Part shown: one piece after another, positions 37,374 to 47,121 of the stretch | Numbering within the stretch: the first letter of the stretch is position 1 | How the letters are laid out: each line of letters begins with the position of its first letter | Origin: Sulfitobacter sp. EhC04 | GTDB lineage: Bacteria; Pseudomonadota; Alphaproteobacteria; Rhodobacterales; Rhodobacteraceae | DNA length: 64,000 bases | NCBI RefSeq assembly: GCF_001650875.1 | Contig: NZ_LXYI01000024.1 | Span: forward strand, 1-64,000 | Direction of reading: 5' to 3' | Program-made: the position numbers and the translations under genes | The notes under the pieces: model-generated | The model's database searches: none | What the model saw: only the letters and a program-made list of their open reading frames with translations | Told to the model about the DNA's origin: nothing

Positions 37374-38705
37374 TCAGGCTGCGTGCTGGCCTCTGGGCTT
37401 GCCACCGCCGCCGCCGCCACCGCGCCGCCGGTTGCGTCCTGCGCCGCCGGGCTTGGCAGCACCACCGCCGCCGCCACCACCGCGCGGACCACCGCCACCG
37501 GGGCGCCCGCCGCCACCGCCGCCGCCCCGGCGACGTCCGCCAGCCTGCTTGGGCTTGTCGGGAATTTCGGAGGCTTCCCAGACCCGACCCGAGGCCACGG
37601 GTATGGAAATGCCCATGGTCTTCTGAATTGCCTTCAGCTCGCCCATCTCGTCCGGTGCGCAAAAGGCGATGGCCGCGCCATCCTTGCCCGCCCGCGCGGT
37701 CCGGCCGATCCGGTGCACGTAGTTGTCGGGCACATTGGGCAGTTCATAGTTGTAGACGTGTTTCACATCGGGAATGTCCAGCCCGCGCGCGGCCACATCG
37801 GTGGCCACCAGCACGGTGATCTTGCCCTCCTTGAACCCTTCGATGGCGCGGTCGCGCTGCCCCTGGCTCTTGTTGCCATGGATGGAAGCCGCGTCGAAAC
37901 CGGCCTTGACCAGCGTCTTCATCAGCTTTTCGGACCCGTGTTTCGTGCGGCCAAAGACCAGCGCGCGCTCGCCCTTGTGTTTGGCCAGCAGCTCGGTCAG
38001 CAGCGCGGTCTTTTCCGCCTTGGCAATGAAATGGACCTCTTGCGTGACCTTGTCAGCGGCCTTGCCCGGCGGGGTGACTTCGATGCGGATCGGACGCACG
38101 AGATAGGAATTGGCAATCTCGTTCATCAGTTTGGGCATGGTGGCCGAGAACAGCATCGTCTGACGCTCTTTCGGGATCACGGCGGAAATCTTGCGCAGGT
38201 CATGGATGAAGCCCATGTCCAGCATCTGATCTGCTTCGTCGAGCACCAGGAAGGTCGTCTCGCTCAGGTCCACCGCGCGGCGGTCCATCAGGTCCAGCAG
38301 ACGGCCCGGTGTCGCCACCAGCATGTCCACGCCCCGCTCCAGCCGCTTGATCTGTGGATTGATCGACACGCCGCCGACCACCATCTGCGCCTTGAGCGGC
38401 GAATTTTCACAATAACCCTTGAGGTTGACCATGATCTGTTGGGCAAGCTCGCGGGTCGGGGCCAGCACCAGCGCACGCACGCAGCGCGGTCCGGGGCGGC
38501 GGGGATTTTCCAGCATCTGCGCCACCAGCGGCACGCCGAAGGCCGCCGTCTTGCCGGTGCCGGTCTGCGCCAGGCCCATCACGTCGCGCCCGTTCAGCGC
38601 ATGGGGGATCGCCTGTTTCTGGATCGGTGTGGGATCGGTGATCCCCATTTCCTTGAGCCGCGCCACCAGTTTCGGCGGCAGCTCCATCATGTCGAAATCG
38701 CTCAT
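37374..38705 (-). CDS. rhlE: DEAD-box RNA helicase, RhlE type
   Basis: A 443-residue ATP-dependent RNA helicase. All motifs are visible: the Q motif (TDPTPIQKQAIP), GLAQTGTGKTAAF, PTRELAQQ, VLDEADQMLD (DEAD), MLFSATMP and HRIGRTARAG. After about residue 375 comes a Gly/Arg-rich tail of RGG and poly-Gly type that binds RNA without sequence specificity. RhlE helicases act in rRNA processing and mRNA decay, often in the cold. A long leader of about 380 bases precedes it, which is unusual in this compact region. Confidence 0.95.
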   Translation of the reverse strand: MSDFDMMELPPKLVARLKEMGITDPTPIQKQAIPHALNGRDVMGLAQTGTGKTAAFGVPLVAQMLENPRRPGPRCVRALVLAPTRELAQQIMVNLKGYCENSPLKAQMVVGGVSINPQIKRLERGVDMLVATPGRLLDLMDRRAVDLSETTFLVLDEADQMLDMGFIHDLRKISAVIPKERQTMLFSATMPKLMNEIANSYLVRPIRIEVTPPGKAADKVTQEVHFIAKAEKTALLTELLAKHKGERALVFGRTKHGSEKLMKTLVKAGFDAASIHGNKSQGQRDRAIEGFKEGKITVLVATDVAARGLDIPDVKHVYNYELPNVPDNYVHRIGRTARAGKDGAAIAFCAPDEMGELKAIQKTMGISIPVASGRVWEASEIPDKPKQAGGRRRGGGGGGGRPGGGGPRGGGGGGGAAKPGGAGRNRRRGGGGGGGKPRGQHAA

Positions 38706-39086
38706 CTTTTATCTTTCCGGCACGGGCAATACCCACGCCCTGTCGTAGGGGCGCATCACGCGCCCGCAGGGTCACGCCAAGGGAATCGCAGGTATCGGGC
38801 TGACTGCCACAACACCTGTCCATCGGCGCTTGGCCCCACGCGTGATTTTGGGAACATCGGCGGACCTTGTGAACCGGATCGCATTCATGCCCCGACATCT
38901 GTCGAAAGGGGCTGGCACCGGCACTGCTCACGCGGCAGAAGGCATCGCTTGACCCCCACATGGCGTGCTGCGGTGCAGAAGTCAACCTTTCACCGCAGAG
39001 CCCGCGCAGTGACCGTGCGAAACCCGGTGGCCCCGGACTGGGTTTCCCGCTAAAGCAGGGGTCCGTACGAACCGGAAAGACATGTC
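38706..39086. other. 381-base gene-free interval upstream of the helicase gene
   Basis: It lies between the divergent helicase and Fur/Mur genes. I see no convincing small ORF and no RNA gene I recognise. The helicase side may be a long 5' untranslated leader; near the other end AAACCC and GGGTTT (about 39021-39046) flank a GC-rich stretch and could pair. Confidence 0.4.
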
Positions 39087-39500
39087 ATGAGCAAACCCAT
39101 CATCAAACGCTGCGAGGCCATGGGCCTGCGCATGACCGGCCAGCGCCGCACCATCGCCACCGTGATCGAAGAAAGCGAGGACCACCCGGATGTGGAGGCG
39201 CTGTTCAGCCGCGCCGTGGCCCTGGATGCCGGTATTTCCATCGCGACGGTCTACCGGACCGTGAAGCTGTTCGAAGAGGCGGGCATTCTCGACAAGCTGG
39301 AGTTCGGCGACGGGCGCGCGCGCTATGAAGATGCGGAACGCGACCACCACGATCACCTGATCGACATGCATTCGGGCGAGGTGATCGAATTTGTCGACGC
39401 CGAGATCGAAGCGCTGCAGGAAAAGATCGCCGAGAAACTGGGCTATGAACTGCGCGGTCACCGGCTTGAGCTTTACGGCGTGCCGATCAAGAAGACCTGA
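39087..39500 (+). CDS. Fur family metalloregulator, Mur-like
   Basis: A 137-residue Fur-family repressor with an N-terminal winged helix (MTGQRRTIATVIEESEDHPDVEAL, then ISIATVYRTVKLFEEAG) and a C-terminal metal-binding dimerisation domain with DHHDHLIDMHSGEVIEFVD. The two Cys-X-X-Cys structural zinc sites of classical Fur are absent: HLIDMHSGEV replaces HLICxxCGKV. This is the pattern of alphaproteobacterial Mur, which responds mainly to manganese. The start at 39087 lies within a sequence ACATGTCATG. The metal is inferred from family knowledge. Confidence 0.92.
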   Translation: MSKPIIKRCEAMGLRMTGQRRTIATVIEESEDHPDVEALFSRAVALDAGISIATVYRTVKLFEEAGILDKLEFGDGRARYEDAERDHHDHLIDMHSGEVIEFVDAEIEALQEKIAEKLGYELRGHRLELYGVPIKKT

Positions 39501-39760
39501 AGGTTATCTGCAAGGCGTGTGCGAAAGACAACAACGTCGCGCCCACGGACCGTGGCCGCGATCCGCTTGGAGGTCTGCCGTGCGGAACATCGCCGCCGCG
39601 CCATTGGCGCAGTGCCTACCCCCAAGCGCCCCCGCCCGGCTCGCGCCTCACGTCAAATTGGGCTCCTTTCCGACCTCCACCGCGCTATGCACGAAGGTCC
39701 GGTTTCCCATTTCGGATCAATTGATGACGCAGAGGTCAAATTCGCCTAACCTCTGACCGC

Positions 39761-40483
39761 ATGAGAATTGGTGTCATAGGATGCGGCAAGATTGCCAGCG
39801 CAGCCGTCCGGGGCATTGCTGCGGACGGTCATCAGATCATCGTGTCCGAGCGCAGCGCCGTGCATGCAAATGCGCTATCGGAAAGCTTTGCCAACGTCAG
39901 AATCGCGGACAATCAAGGCGTCGTGGATGCAAGCGACGTCATCTTTCTGGGGCTGATGGCCGGAACCGCGCCTGATATTCTGGGCGCTCTCGCCTTTCGG
40001 GAGGGCCAGCGGATCATCACCTTCATGGCGGGGGCCAGTCTGTCGGCTGCCGATGCGATGGTGCGCCCTGCCCGCGCGGTTGCGATCATGATGCCCTTTC
40101 CCGGCATTGCCGAAGGCGGCACGCCGGTGATGATGCAGGGCGACGAAACCCTCGTCCGGGACTTGTTCGGTGCAAGGAACAGTATTTTCCCGCTCAAGAC
40201 CGCAGAGGAGCTTGCGGCATATCTGTGCGCCCAGGCCGTGCTGTCGCCGGCCGCGCGGATGGTGCAGGACGCGGCGGGTTGGCTGGGGGAGCGTGTGTCG
40301 GACAAGGTGCAGGCGGAGGCCTTTCTGCGGGTGCTTGTGACCTCGAACCTGTCGGCCATGACAAGTGCTGCCCTGCTGGAGGCGCTGAACACGCCGGGCG
40401 GCTACAATCAGCGGCTTCGACAGCATATGGAGGCTGCTGGCATGCCGGATGCCCTGCGCGACGGGCTGGACGCCCTGGCGTAG
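39761..40483 (+). CDS. pyrroline-5-carboxylate reductase-like NAD(P)-binding protein
   Basis: A 240-residue protein with an N-terminal Rossmann fold (IGVIGCGKIASAAVRGI) and a C-terminal all-helical domain containing LLEALNTPGGYNQRLRQHME, the substrate-domain signature of ProC-like proteins (T-PGG). It is slightly shorter than true ProC (about 265-275) and has diverged in the loop after MPFPGIAEGG. It may be a second reductase acting on a proline-like imine. The 260 bases before it hold no clear gene. Confidence 0.85.
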   Translation: MRIGVIGCGKIASAAVRGIAADGHQIIVSERSAVHANALSESFANVRIADNQGVVDASDVIFLGLMAGTAPDILGALAFREGQRIITFMAGASLSAADAMVRPARAVAIMMPFPGIAEGGTPVMMQGDETLVRDLFGARNSIFPLKTAEELAAYLCAQAVLSPAARMVQDAAGWLGERVSDKVQAEAFLRVLVTSNLSAMTSAALLEALNTPGGYNQRLRQHMEAAGMPDALRDGLDALA

Positions 40484-40621
40484 GCTTTCGGGCGGGAAAC
40501 TGCAGTTTGGTCCCTGTGCCGGCCTGAACTGGTATCGCGTGAGCGGCCTGTGGCCGGGCCGCGCCCCTTCTGGTGGATCATGCTGCTAGACTTCACCACG
40601 GACCTCTGCCACACCGCTTTC

Positions 40622-41344
40622 ATGACAGAACAAATTCCAAATGCTTCACTGCGTGACCGCCCCCTGCTTGCGGTGCTGGTCGACGCGGACAATGTGCCCG
40701 CCAAACACGCCGCCAAGATCATGCGCGAGGTCGCCTCGATTGGTGAACCTGCGCTGCGGCGCGTCTATGGTGACTGGTCGAACCCGCATCTGAAGGGCTG
40801 GAAACAGCCGATTCACGAGCTGGGACTGGTGGCGCATCAGGAGACCTCGAACTCCACCGGCAAGAACGCCTCTGACATCGGCCTGGTGATCCATGCCATG
40901 GACATCCTGCACGGCGGCAAGTTCGACGCCTTTGTCATCGTGTCCTCTGACAGCGATTTCACCGCTCTGGTGAACCGCCTGCGCGAGGACGGGCTGACGG
41001 TGATCGGCATCGGCGAGGCCAAGACGAACCCCGCCCTGCGCAATGTCTACAACCGTTTCATCCTGATCGAGAACATCCCCGACCCGGATGCGCCAAAGAC
41101 CGTCAAGGAGAGCAACGCCAAGGCCGACAAGGCCCTGCCGCTGTTCGAAGATGCGATGGACAAGATCGACGCCGAGGACGGCTGGTACAACCTGGGCCAG
41201 GTCGGTCAGGCGATTCAGGCAAGTCACCCCGATTTCGACACCAGGACCTATGGCCATACCAAGCTGAGCGCGCTGGTCGCCGCATTGACCGCGCTGGAGA
41301 CGGAAAAGAACGGCAACCGGCTGGTGATCCGGCTGAAGAATTAG
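40622..41344 (+). CDS. NYN-domain (PIN-like) protein with C-terminal OST-HTH-like domain
   Basis: A 240-residue probable nuclease or RNA-binding protein. The NYN domain (about 15-150) has the acidic residues expected for a metal-dependent RNase: VLVDADNVPA, KNASDIGLVIHAMD and VSSDSDFTALV. The last 70 residues (ALPLFEDAMDKID, DGWYNLGQVGQAIQ, YGHTKLSALVAAL) look like a LOTUS/OST-HTH domain that binds RNA. The same pair occurs in eukaryotic Limkain/MARF1-type proteins and many bacteria. The start is the ATG at 40622. It appears monocistronic. Confidence 0.88.
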   Translation: MTEQIPNASLRDRPLLAVLVDADNVPAKHAAKIMREVASIGEPALRRVYGDWSNPHLKGWKQPIHELGLVAHQETSNSTGKNASDIGLVIHAMDILHGGKFDAFVIVSSDSDFTALVNRLREDGLTVIGIGEAKTNPALRNVYNRFILIENIPDPDAPKTVKESNAKADKALPLFEDAMDKIDAEDGWYNLGQVGQAIQASHPDFDTRTYGHTKLSALVAALTALETEKNGNRLVIRLKN

Positions 41345-41493
41345 CTCACCACGCCACCGGGGGCGCCCTGGGCCGGATGGATGGAAAACTGACAGGCCCT
41401 GCTTTGCAGAACCAGTGACATTTCTGAATGGTGTTTACACCTGCCGCTCTCGGCTGTGCCGGGTCTCTTTGGCGCGGGGCCTCAGTATGGTGG

Positions 41494-41540
41494 ATCTGAA
41501 CTTCGCTCCGCGCTTCGCATCAGTGAGGCGAACTTCAGAT
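41494..41540. other. hairpin in the 210-base gap after the NYN gene
   Basis: ATCTGAACTTCGC at 41494-41506 pairs with GCGAACTTCAGAT at 41528-41540 with one mismatch. There is no T run on either strand, so it is not a standard terminator, though it sits between convergent genes. Confidence 0.5.
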
Positions 41541-41554
41541 TCGGGTGACTGGCG

Positions 41555-42598
41555 CTATGGGCAGCCTTCGGCACTCGGGTTGCGGCGGCCCAGCATCAGT
41601 GGCAGCAGCACCGTCAGCACCAGCAGCCGCGCGATATGGCAGGCCGCGACAAAGCCGGGGACCACGCCCAGCACCACGCCCATGGCGATCATCGTTTCAA
41701 GCCCGCCGGGGGCAAAGGCCACCAGCACATGCGCCAGCGGCATCCCCAGTGCCAGCGCAACGGGCAGCGCGCCCAATCCCGCGACCCCGACCGCCACAAA
41801 TGTCACCATCAGCCCCGCCCCCAGCCCCTGCATCAGCAGGGCGGGCGTTACGCCCGAGAATCGCGTGCCGATCAACGCGCCAAGCACCAGATAGGCAGGC
41901 TGGACCAGCCAGCCCGGCAATACCCCTGTGGCAAGCCCCGTGAGATGCCCCATAGCAGAGGCGACCATCGCCCCCAGCAGCAGCGGTGCGGGCACCGACA
42001 GCCGGGCAAAAACCTGTCCGAGGCCAAGCGAGATCAGGGCAACCACGACGAGGGCCGCCGGTTCCATCTCTTGCCCCTGCGGTGCGATGTTGCTGGCGAC
42101 CTCAACCCCAAGGGTGATGGCAACAAAGGGCACAACCAGTGTCAGCGCCAGCAGGCGCACCGACTGCACGATGGACACGCGGGCCACGTCCAGCCTGCTG
42201 TCTGCCGCGATTGCGATGACGAAACTCAGATGCCCCGGTGCCGCCGCCAGCAGCGCCGAGCGGCCATCGAAACCGAAGAACCGGGTCAGGATCGCCCGGC
42301 TGACAACCAGGATCAGCCACAGCACCAGCGCCATCAGGACAAAGGCCAGCGGCCAGCGCAGCATTGCCCCCAAAGCGTCGCGGTCAAAACCCGCGCCCAC
42401 CGCGATGCCAAGCACCACAAAGCAGGCATCACGCAGCCGCAGGTCCACCCCCGTGCGCAGCCCCGCCAGCCCGGCCAGCGAGACCGCCACCGCAGGCCCC
42501 AGCAGGATGAAGATCGGCGCAGAGAGCGCCCATGCCACAGCCGCGCCCAGGACACCGACGGCAAGTGTCAGCAAAGTAACCTGCGGCGAGGAAGTCAT
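41555..42598 (-). CDS. AbrB family (ammonia monooxygenase-like annotation) membrane transporter
   Basis: A 347-residue polytopic membrane protein made of two homologous halves, each with the PGHLSFVIAIAADS-type and PGGLETMIAMGVVLG-type Pro-Gly-Gly/His motif that marks the AbrB membrane-protein family. These are often mislabelled ammonia monooxygenase regulators; they resemble aromatic-acid or small-molecule exporters, but no substrate is proven. I start it at 42598 (MTSSPQVTLL). It is divergent from the DMT transporter gene. Confidence 0.85.
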   Translation of the reverse strand: MTSSPQVTLLTLAVGVLGAAVAWALSAPIFILLGPAVAVSLAGLAGLRTGVDLRLRDACFVVLGIAVGAGFDRDALGAMLRWPLAFVLMALVLWLILVVSRAILTRFFGFDGRSALLAAAPGHLSFVIAIAADSRLDVARVSIVQSVRLLALTLVVPFVAITLGVEVASNIAPQGQEMEPAALVVVALISLGLGQVFARLSVPAPLLLGAMVASAMGHLTGLATGVLPGWLVQPAYLVLGALIGTRFSGVTPALLMQGLGAGLMVTFVAVGVAGLGALPVALALGMPLAHVLVAFAPGGLETMIAMGVVLGVVPGFVAACHIARLLVLTVLLPLMLGRRNPSAEGCP

Positions 42599-42712
42599 GT
42601 TGGGCCAGCGCATGGCCGACAGCTATCATCGCAGATGCGCGCCTTCCAGCCATCCCTTGTCCTTTGCACAAAAACCGGGCATCGGTGCAGCAACTGGCAA
42701 AGGACGGGCATC

Positions 42713-43582
42713 ATGGACAATTTTCGCGGCGCGCTGCTGATGGTGTTGTCCATGCTGGGCTTTGCCTTTGAGGACATGTTCATCAAGCTGCTGGCCGATG
42801 CGCTGAGCGTCGGGCAGATTCTGGTCATGCTGGGCTTCGGCGGTGCGCTGGTCTTTGGCGGCGTGGTTGTGGCGCAGGGGCGCAAACCGCTGAGCCGCGA
42901 CATGCTGAACCTGCCGATCGCCCTGCGTGCACTGGGAGAGATCATCGGCACGATGTGCTTTGTCTCGGCCATCGTTTTGACCCCCATTTCAAGCGCCTCC
43001 GCCATTCTGCAGGCCACGCCACTGGTGGTCACGCTGGGGGCGGCGCTGTTTCTGGGCGAAGCGGTCGGCTGGCGTCGGTGGAGCGCAATCATCGTGGGCC
43101 TGCTGGGCGTGCTGCTGATCATTCGGCCCGGCATGGACAGTTTCCAGATGCTGTCGCTGTTGGCGGTGGGTGCGGTCTTTGCCCTTGCCATGCGCGATCT
43201 GGCAACCCGGCGCACGCCTGCGATCTTTTCCTCCATGCAACTGAGCTTTCTGGGCTTTGTCGTGATCATCCCGGCGGGTCTGATCCTGATGGTCGCACAG
43301 GGGGATCGCTTCGTGCTGCCGCGCGGCATCGAATGGGTCTATTTCCTGACCGGGATGAGCATCGGCATCTTGGCCTATTACGCCATCGTGGCGGCGATGC
43401 GGGTGGGCGAGGTCAGTTTCGTGACGCCGTTCCGCTATGCGCGGCTGTTGTTCGCGCTGGTCATCGGCGTGACGGTGTTTGGCGAAAGCCCCGATGCGCT
43501 GACATTGATTGGCGCGGCGGTGATTGTCCTGTCGGGCATCTACACGGTCTGGCGCGAGCGCAGGATCGGCGTGCTGCCCTGA
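42713..43582 (+). CDS. EamA/DMT family transporter
   Basis: A 289-residue membrane protein with about ten helices and two EamA repeats. Visible are FRGALLMVLSMLGFAFEDMFIK, PISSASAILQATPLVVTLGAALFLGE and FVTPFRYARLLFALVIGVTVFGE. The substrate is unknown. Codons match neighbours. The ATG at 42713 is 114 bases from the divergent AbrB start, with AAAGGA a short distance upstream. It is followed by a 365-base interval before eno. Confidence 0.9.
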   Translation: MDNFRGALLMVLSMLGFAFEDMFIKLLADALSVGQILVMLGFGGALVFGGVVVAQGRKPLSRDMLNLPIALRALGEIIGTMCFVSAIVLTPISSASAILQATPLVVTLGAALFLGEAVGWRRWSAIIVGLLGVLLIIRPGMDSFQMLSLLAVGAVFALAMRDLATRRTPAIFSSMQLSFLGFVVIIPAGLILMVAQGDRFVLPRGIEWVYFLTGMSIGILAYYAIVAAMRVGEVSFVTPFRYARLLFALVIGVTVFGESPDALTLIGAAVIVLSGIYTVWRERRIGVLP

Positions 43583-45242
<1,660 letters not shown>

Positions 45243-45259
45243 ACCGCCATCAGACCAGA

Positions 45260-45284
45260 AAGGGAGGGCGCAATGCCCTCCCTT
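45260..45284. terminator. bidirectional intrinsic terminator between eno and the PRC-barrel gene
   Basis: A perfect 10-base-pair stem (45260-45269 with 45275-45284) around the loop GCAAT. It lies 38 bases after the eno stop and 21 bases beyond the convergent gene's stop; short T runs are best on the minus strand. Confidence 0.85.
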
Positions 45285-45305
45285 CACGTTTGCGTGCCAG
45301 CGAAA

Positions 45306-45731
45306 TCAATCGTCCCACATATTTTCATCGACCTCCGGCAGATTGTTCAACTCTTCCTCGGTCAGGTTGGTCACATAGTGGATTGTTCCGCCACTTCCGG
45401 CAAAGCGCACATTCTCAAGCGGCAGGATCACATCGCGGTCGCCGATGTCGAGAAAACCTCCGATCTCGGCCAGAACACCAATGATCTGTCCATTGCGGTC
45501 AAAGAGCACATCTTCGATCTCGCCGACCCGGCTCCAGTTCGCGTCCACTTCGGTATAGCTGGCGTTGTCGGTCCAGACCGTGTCACCCTCGGTCATCTCC
45601 ATCCGGTAAACACTGCCGTCGGTGATCTGATCGGCTGAAATCAGGTTGGCCGGATTCATCTGCTGCTGCGCCATCGCCATGGTGGAGACTGCTGAAAGGG
45701 CGGTCGTGGCTGCAATAAATATGCGTTTCAT
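45306..45731 (-). CDS. exported PRC-barrel domain protein
   Basis: A 141-residue protein with a signal peptide (KRIFIAATTALSAVSTMAMA, cleavage near residue 21) and a PRC-barrel domain: WSRVGEIEDVLFDRNGQIIGVLAEIGGFLDIGDRDVILPL. Such exported PRC-barrel proteins are common in alphaproteobacteria and may bind small molecules or proteins at the envelope. The acidic tail ends in NLPEVDENMWDD. The start at 45731 is fixed by the signal peptide. It is convergent with eno and shares its terminator. Confidence 0.88.
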   Translation of the reverse strand: MKRIFIAATTALSAVSTMAMAQQQMNPANLISADQITDGSVYRMEMTEGDTVWTDNASYTEVDANWSRVGEIEDVLFDRNGQIIGVLAEIGGFLDIGDRDVILPLENVRFAGSGGTIHYVTNLTEEELNNLPEVDENMWDD

Positions 45732-45816
45732 GTCTGATGCTCCTTTATGTCTGTTTCTCAACGCGGACGGCTGGTAAGAGTTCACGCGCCGCCGATCAAT
45801 TCTTGCCGGAGAAGAC

Positions 45817-46341
45817 ATGCCGGATATTCCCTACTCGATCCAGCCAGCGGAAAGCCCCGCCGACCTCGCCGCCGTCCGCGCGCTCTGCTGGGATTACCGC
45901 GCCGCGTTGATTGCCAATTCCGAAACCGACCGGCAGATCACTGAAACCTTCTACCCGGTGCCCAAATACGAAACCCTGATGCGCGACCTGCCCCGCCTGC
46001 ACGCGCGGCCGCGCGGCGTGATCCTGCTGGCCCGTGACCCGGATGGCACCCCGATCGGCTGCGGCATGTCGCACCCGCTGGATGCGGAAACGGCAGAGAT
46101 CAAGCGCGTCTACGTCACACCCGCCGCACGGGGCCTCGGCCTGGCCAAGGCGCTCTGCCGCGCACTGATCGAACAGGCCCGCGCCGACGGCTATGGCCGC
46201 GTGGTGCTCGACACCTCCCGCCATCTGCCTGCCGCCGCGCCGCTGTACCGCGCCCTTGGCTTTGCCGACCGCGGCCCCTATCAGGACATCCCGTCAAGCG
46301 CCCTGCCGCATCTGCTGTTCTTCGAATACGCGCTGACCTGA
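45817..46341 (+). CDS. GNAT family N-acetyltransferase
   Basis: A 174-residue GNAT with the acetyl-CoA loop VYVTPAARGLGLAKALCRALI (near residue 100) and the C-terminal APLYRALGFADRGPY. GGAG lies five bases before the ATG. It is separated by 17 bases from the cupin gene on the same strand, so the two are probably cotranscribed. The acceptor is unknown. Confidence 0.9.
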   Translation: MPDIPYSIQPAESPADLAAVRALCWDYRAALIANSETDRQITETFYPVPKYETLMRDLPRLHARPRGVILLARDPDGTPIGCGMSHPLDAETAEIKRVYVTPAARGLGLAKALCRALIEQARADGYGRVVLDTSRHLPAAAPLYRALGFADRGPYQDIPSSALPHLLFFEYALT

Positions 46342-46358
46342 AAGCCGAGGCCCCCATC

Positions 46359-46775
46359 ATGACCGCCGACCAGATCATCGCGCATCTCGACCTTGCCCCA
46401 CACCCGGAGGGTGGACATTACCGCCAGACCTGGGTGGCAGACAACGCGGGCCGCCCCAGCGGCACCTGCATCTATTTCCTGCTGCGCGCGGGCGAGCGCA
46501 GCCATTGGCACCGGGTCGACGCAACCGAAATCTGGCTATACCACGCCGGTGCGCCGCTGATCCTGTCGCTGTCTGATACCGATACCGGACCCGCCAAAGA
46601 TCACCTGCTGACCCCGGATCTGGCCACCGGCGCACCACAGATCATCGTGCCGGAAAACCACTGGCAGGCCGCACGCAGCACCGGCGACTACACCCTGGTC
46701 AGCTGCACCGTCTCTCCCGGCTTCCACTTCGACGGCTTCACCCTCGCGCCGCCCGGCTTCGACATTCCCCGCTAA
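46359..46775 (+). CDS. DUF985 cupin-fold protein
   Basis: A 138-residue cupin with HPEGGHYRQTWV, AGERSHWHRVDATEIWLYHAG and VPENHWQAARSTGDYTLVSCTVSPGF, the hallmarks of DUF985 (cupin superfamily). His and Glu residues suggest metal binding, as in other cupins; the substrate is unknown. It follows a GNAT gene by 17 bases. Copy 2 of the 98-base repeat starts right after its stop. Confidence 0.92.
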   Translation: MTADQIIAHLDLAPHPEGGHYRQTWVADNAGRPSGTCIYFLLRAGERSHWHRVDATEIWLYHAGAPLILSLSDTDTGPAKDHLLTPDLATGAPQIIVPENHWQAARSTGDYTLVSCTVSPGFHFDGFTLAPPGFDIPR

Positions 46776-46873
46776 AGCGCCCCGCCTTGAACTTGAAACG
46801 CCAATACCCTGCCGCGCTGCGCGTTCTCGGGACATTGGCGAAGTGATATGCTTCAGGGTAAAGGCGGGACGCT
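46776..46873 (+). repeat. 98-base palindromic dispersed repeat, copy 2
   Basis: It begins immediately after the DUF985 stop codon and is nearly identical to copy 1 at 11311-11408. The inner arms GCCAAT (46800-46805) and ATTGGC (46834-46839) and the outer arms are kept. Confidence 0.9.
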
Positions 46874-46879
46874 GTTACA

Positions 46880-47049
46880 TCCCTGGTCTGGCGCCGCCCT
46901 TACTTGAGAACGTCAGGGCACCAGCCAACCGGATTGCCAAACACAATCGCCGAGGGCCCCCGAAGGGGATACGGCTATTGTGCTTGGGAAGACGGATGGC
47001 TGGTGCGATGAAAGAGATCAATCAAGGGCGGCGCCAGACCTTCCTGGGA
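46880..47049. repeat. 170-base long imperfect hairpin
   Basis: Two arms of about 75 bases fold back on each other. The arms share GGTCTGGCGCCGCCCTT, GCACCAGCCA, CCAA, CACAAT and GCCG in the same order on opposite strands; the loop (46953-46971) has a small CCCC-GAA-GGGG stem. It lies six bases after copy 2 of the 98-base repeat and before the convergent anmK 3' end. The size and form resemble a fold-back miniature element or a long structured RNA. Confidence 0.8.
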
Positions 47050-47121
47050 TGGTGGGCCCGCAGCGCAAATCAATAATGTCGTCTGCGCGCAGCGCAGGCA
47101 TTCGGATCACGTCGGATCAGA

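Noticed and set aside
39519-39749. A 76-codon frame between the Fur/Mur and ProC-like genes
   Set aside because: It has a GTG start without a good ribosome binding site, Arg-rich first half and no family resemblance.
41636-42712. Upstream extension of the DMT transporter frame over the AbrB gene
   Set aside because: The extended part is antisense to AbrB; the membrane protein proper starts at 42713.
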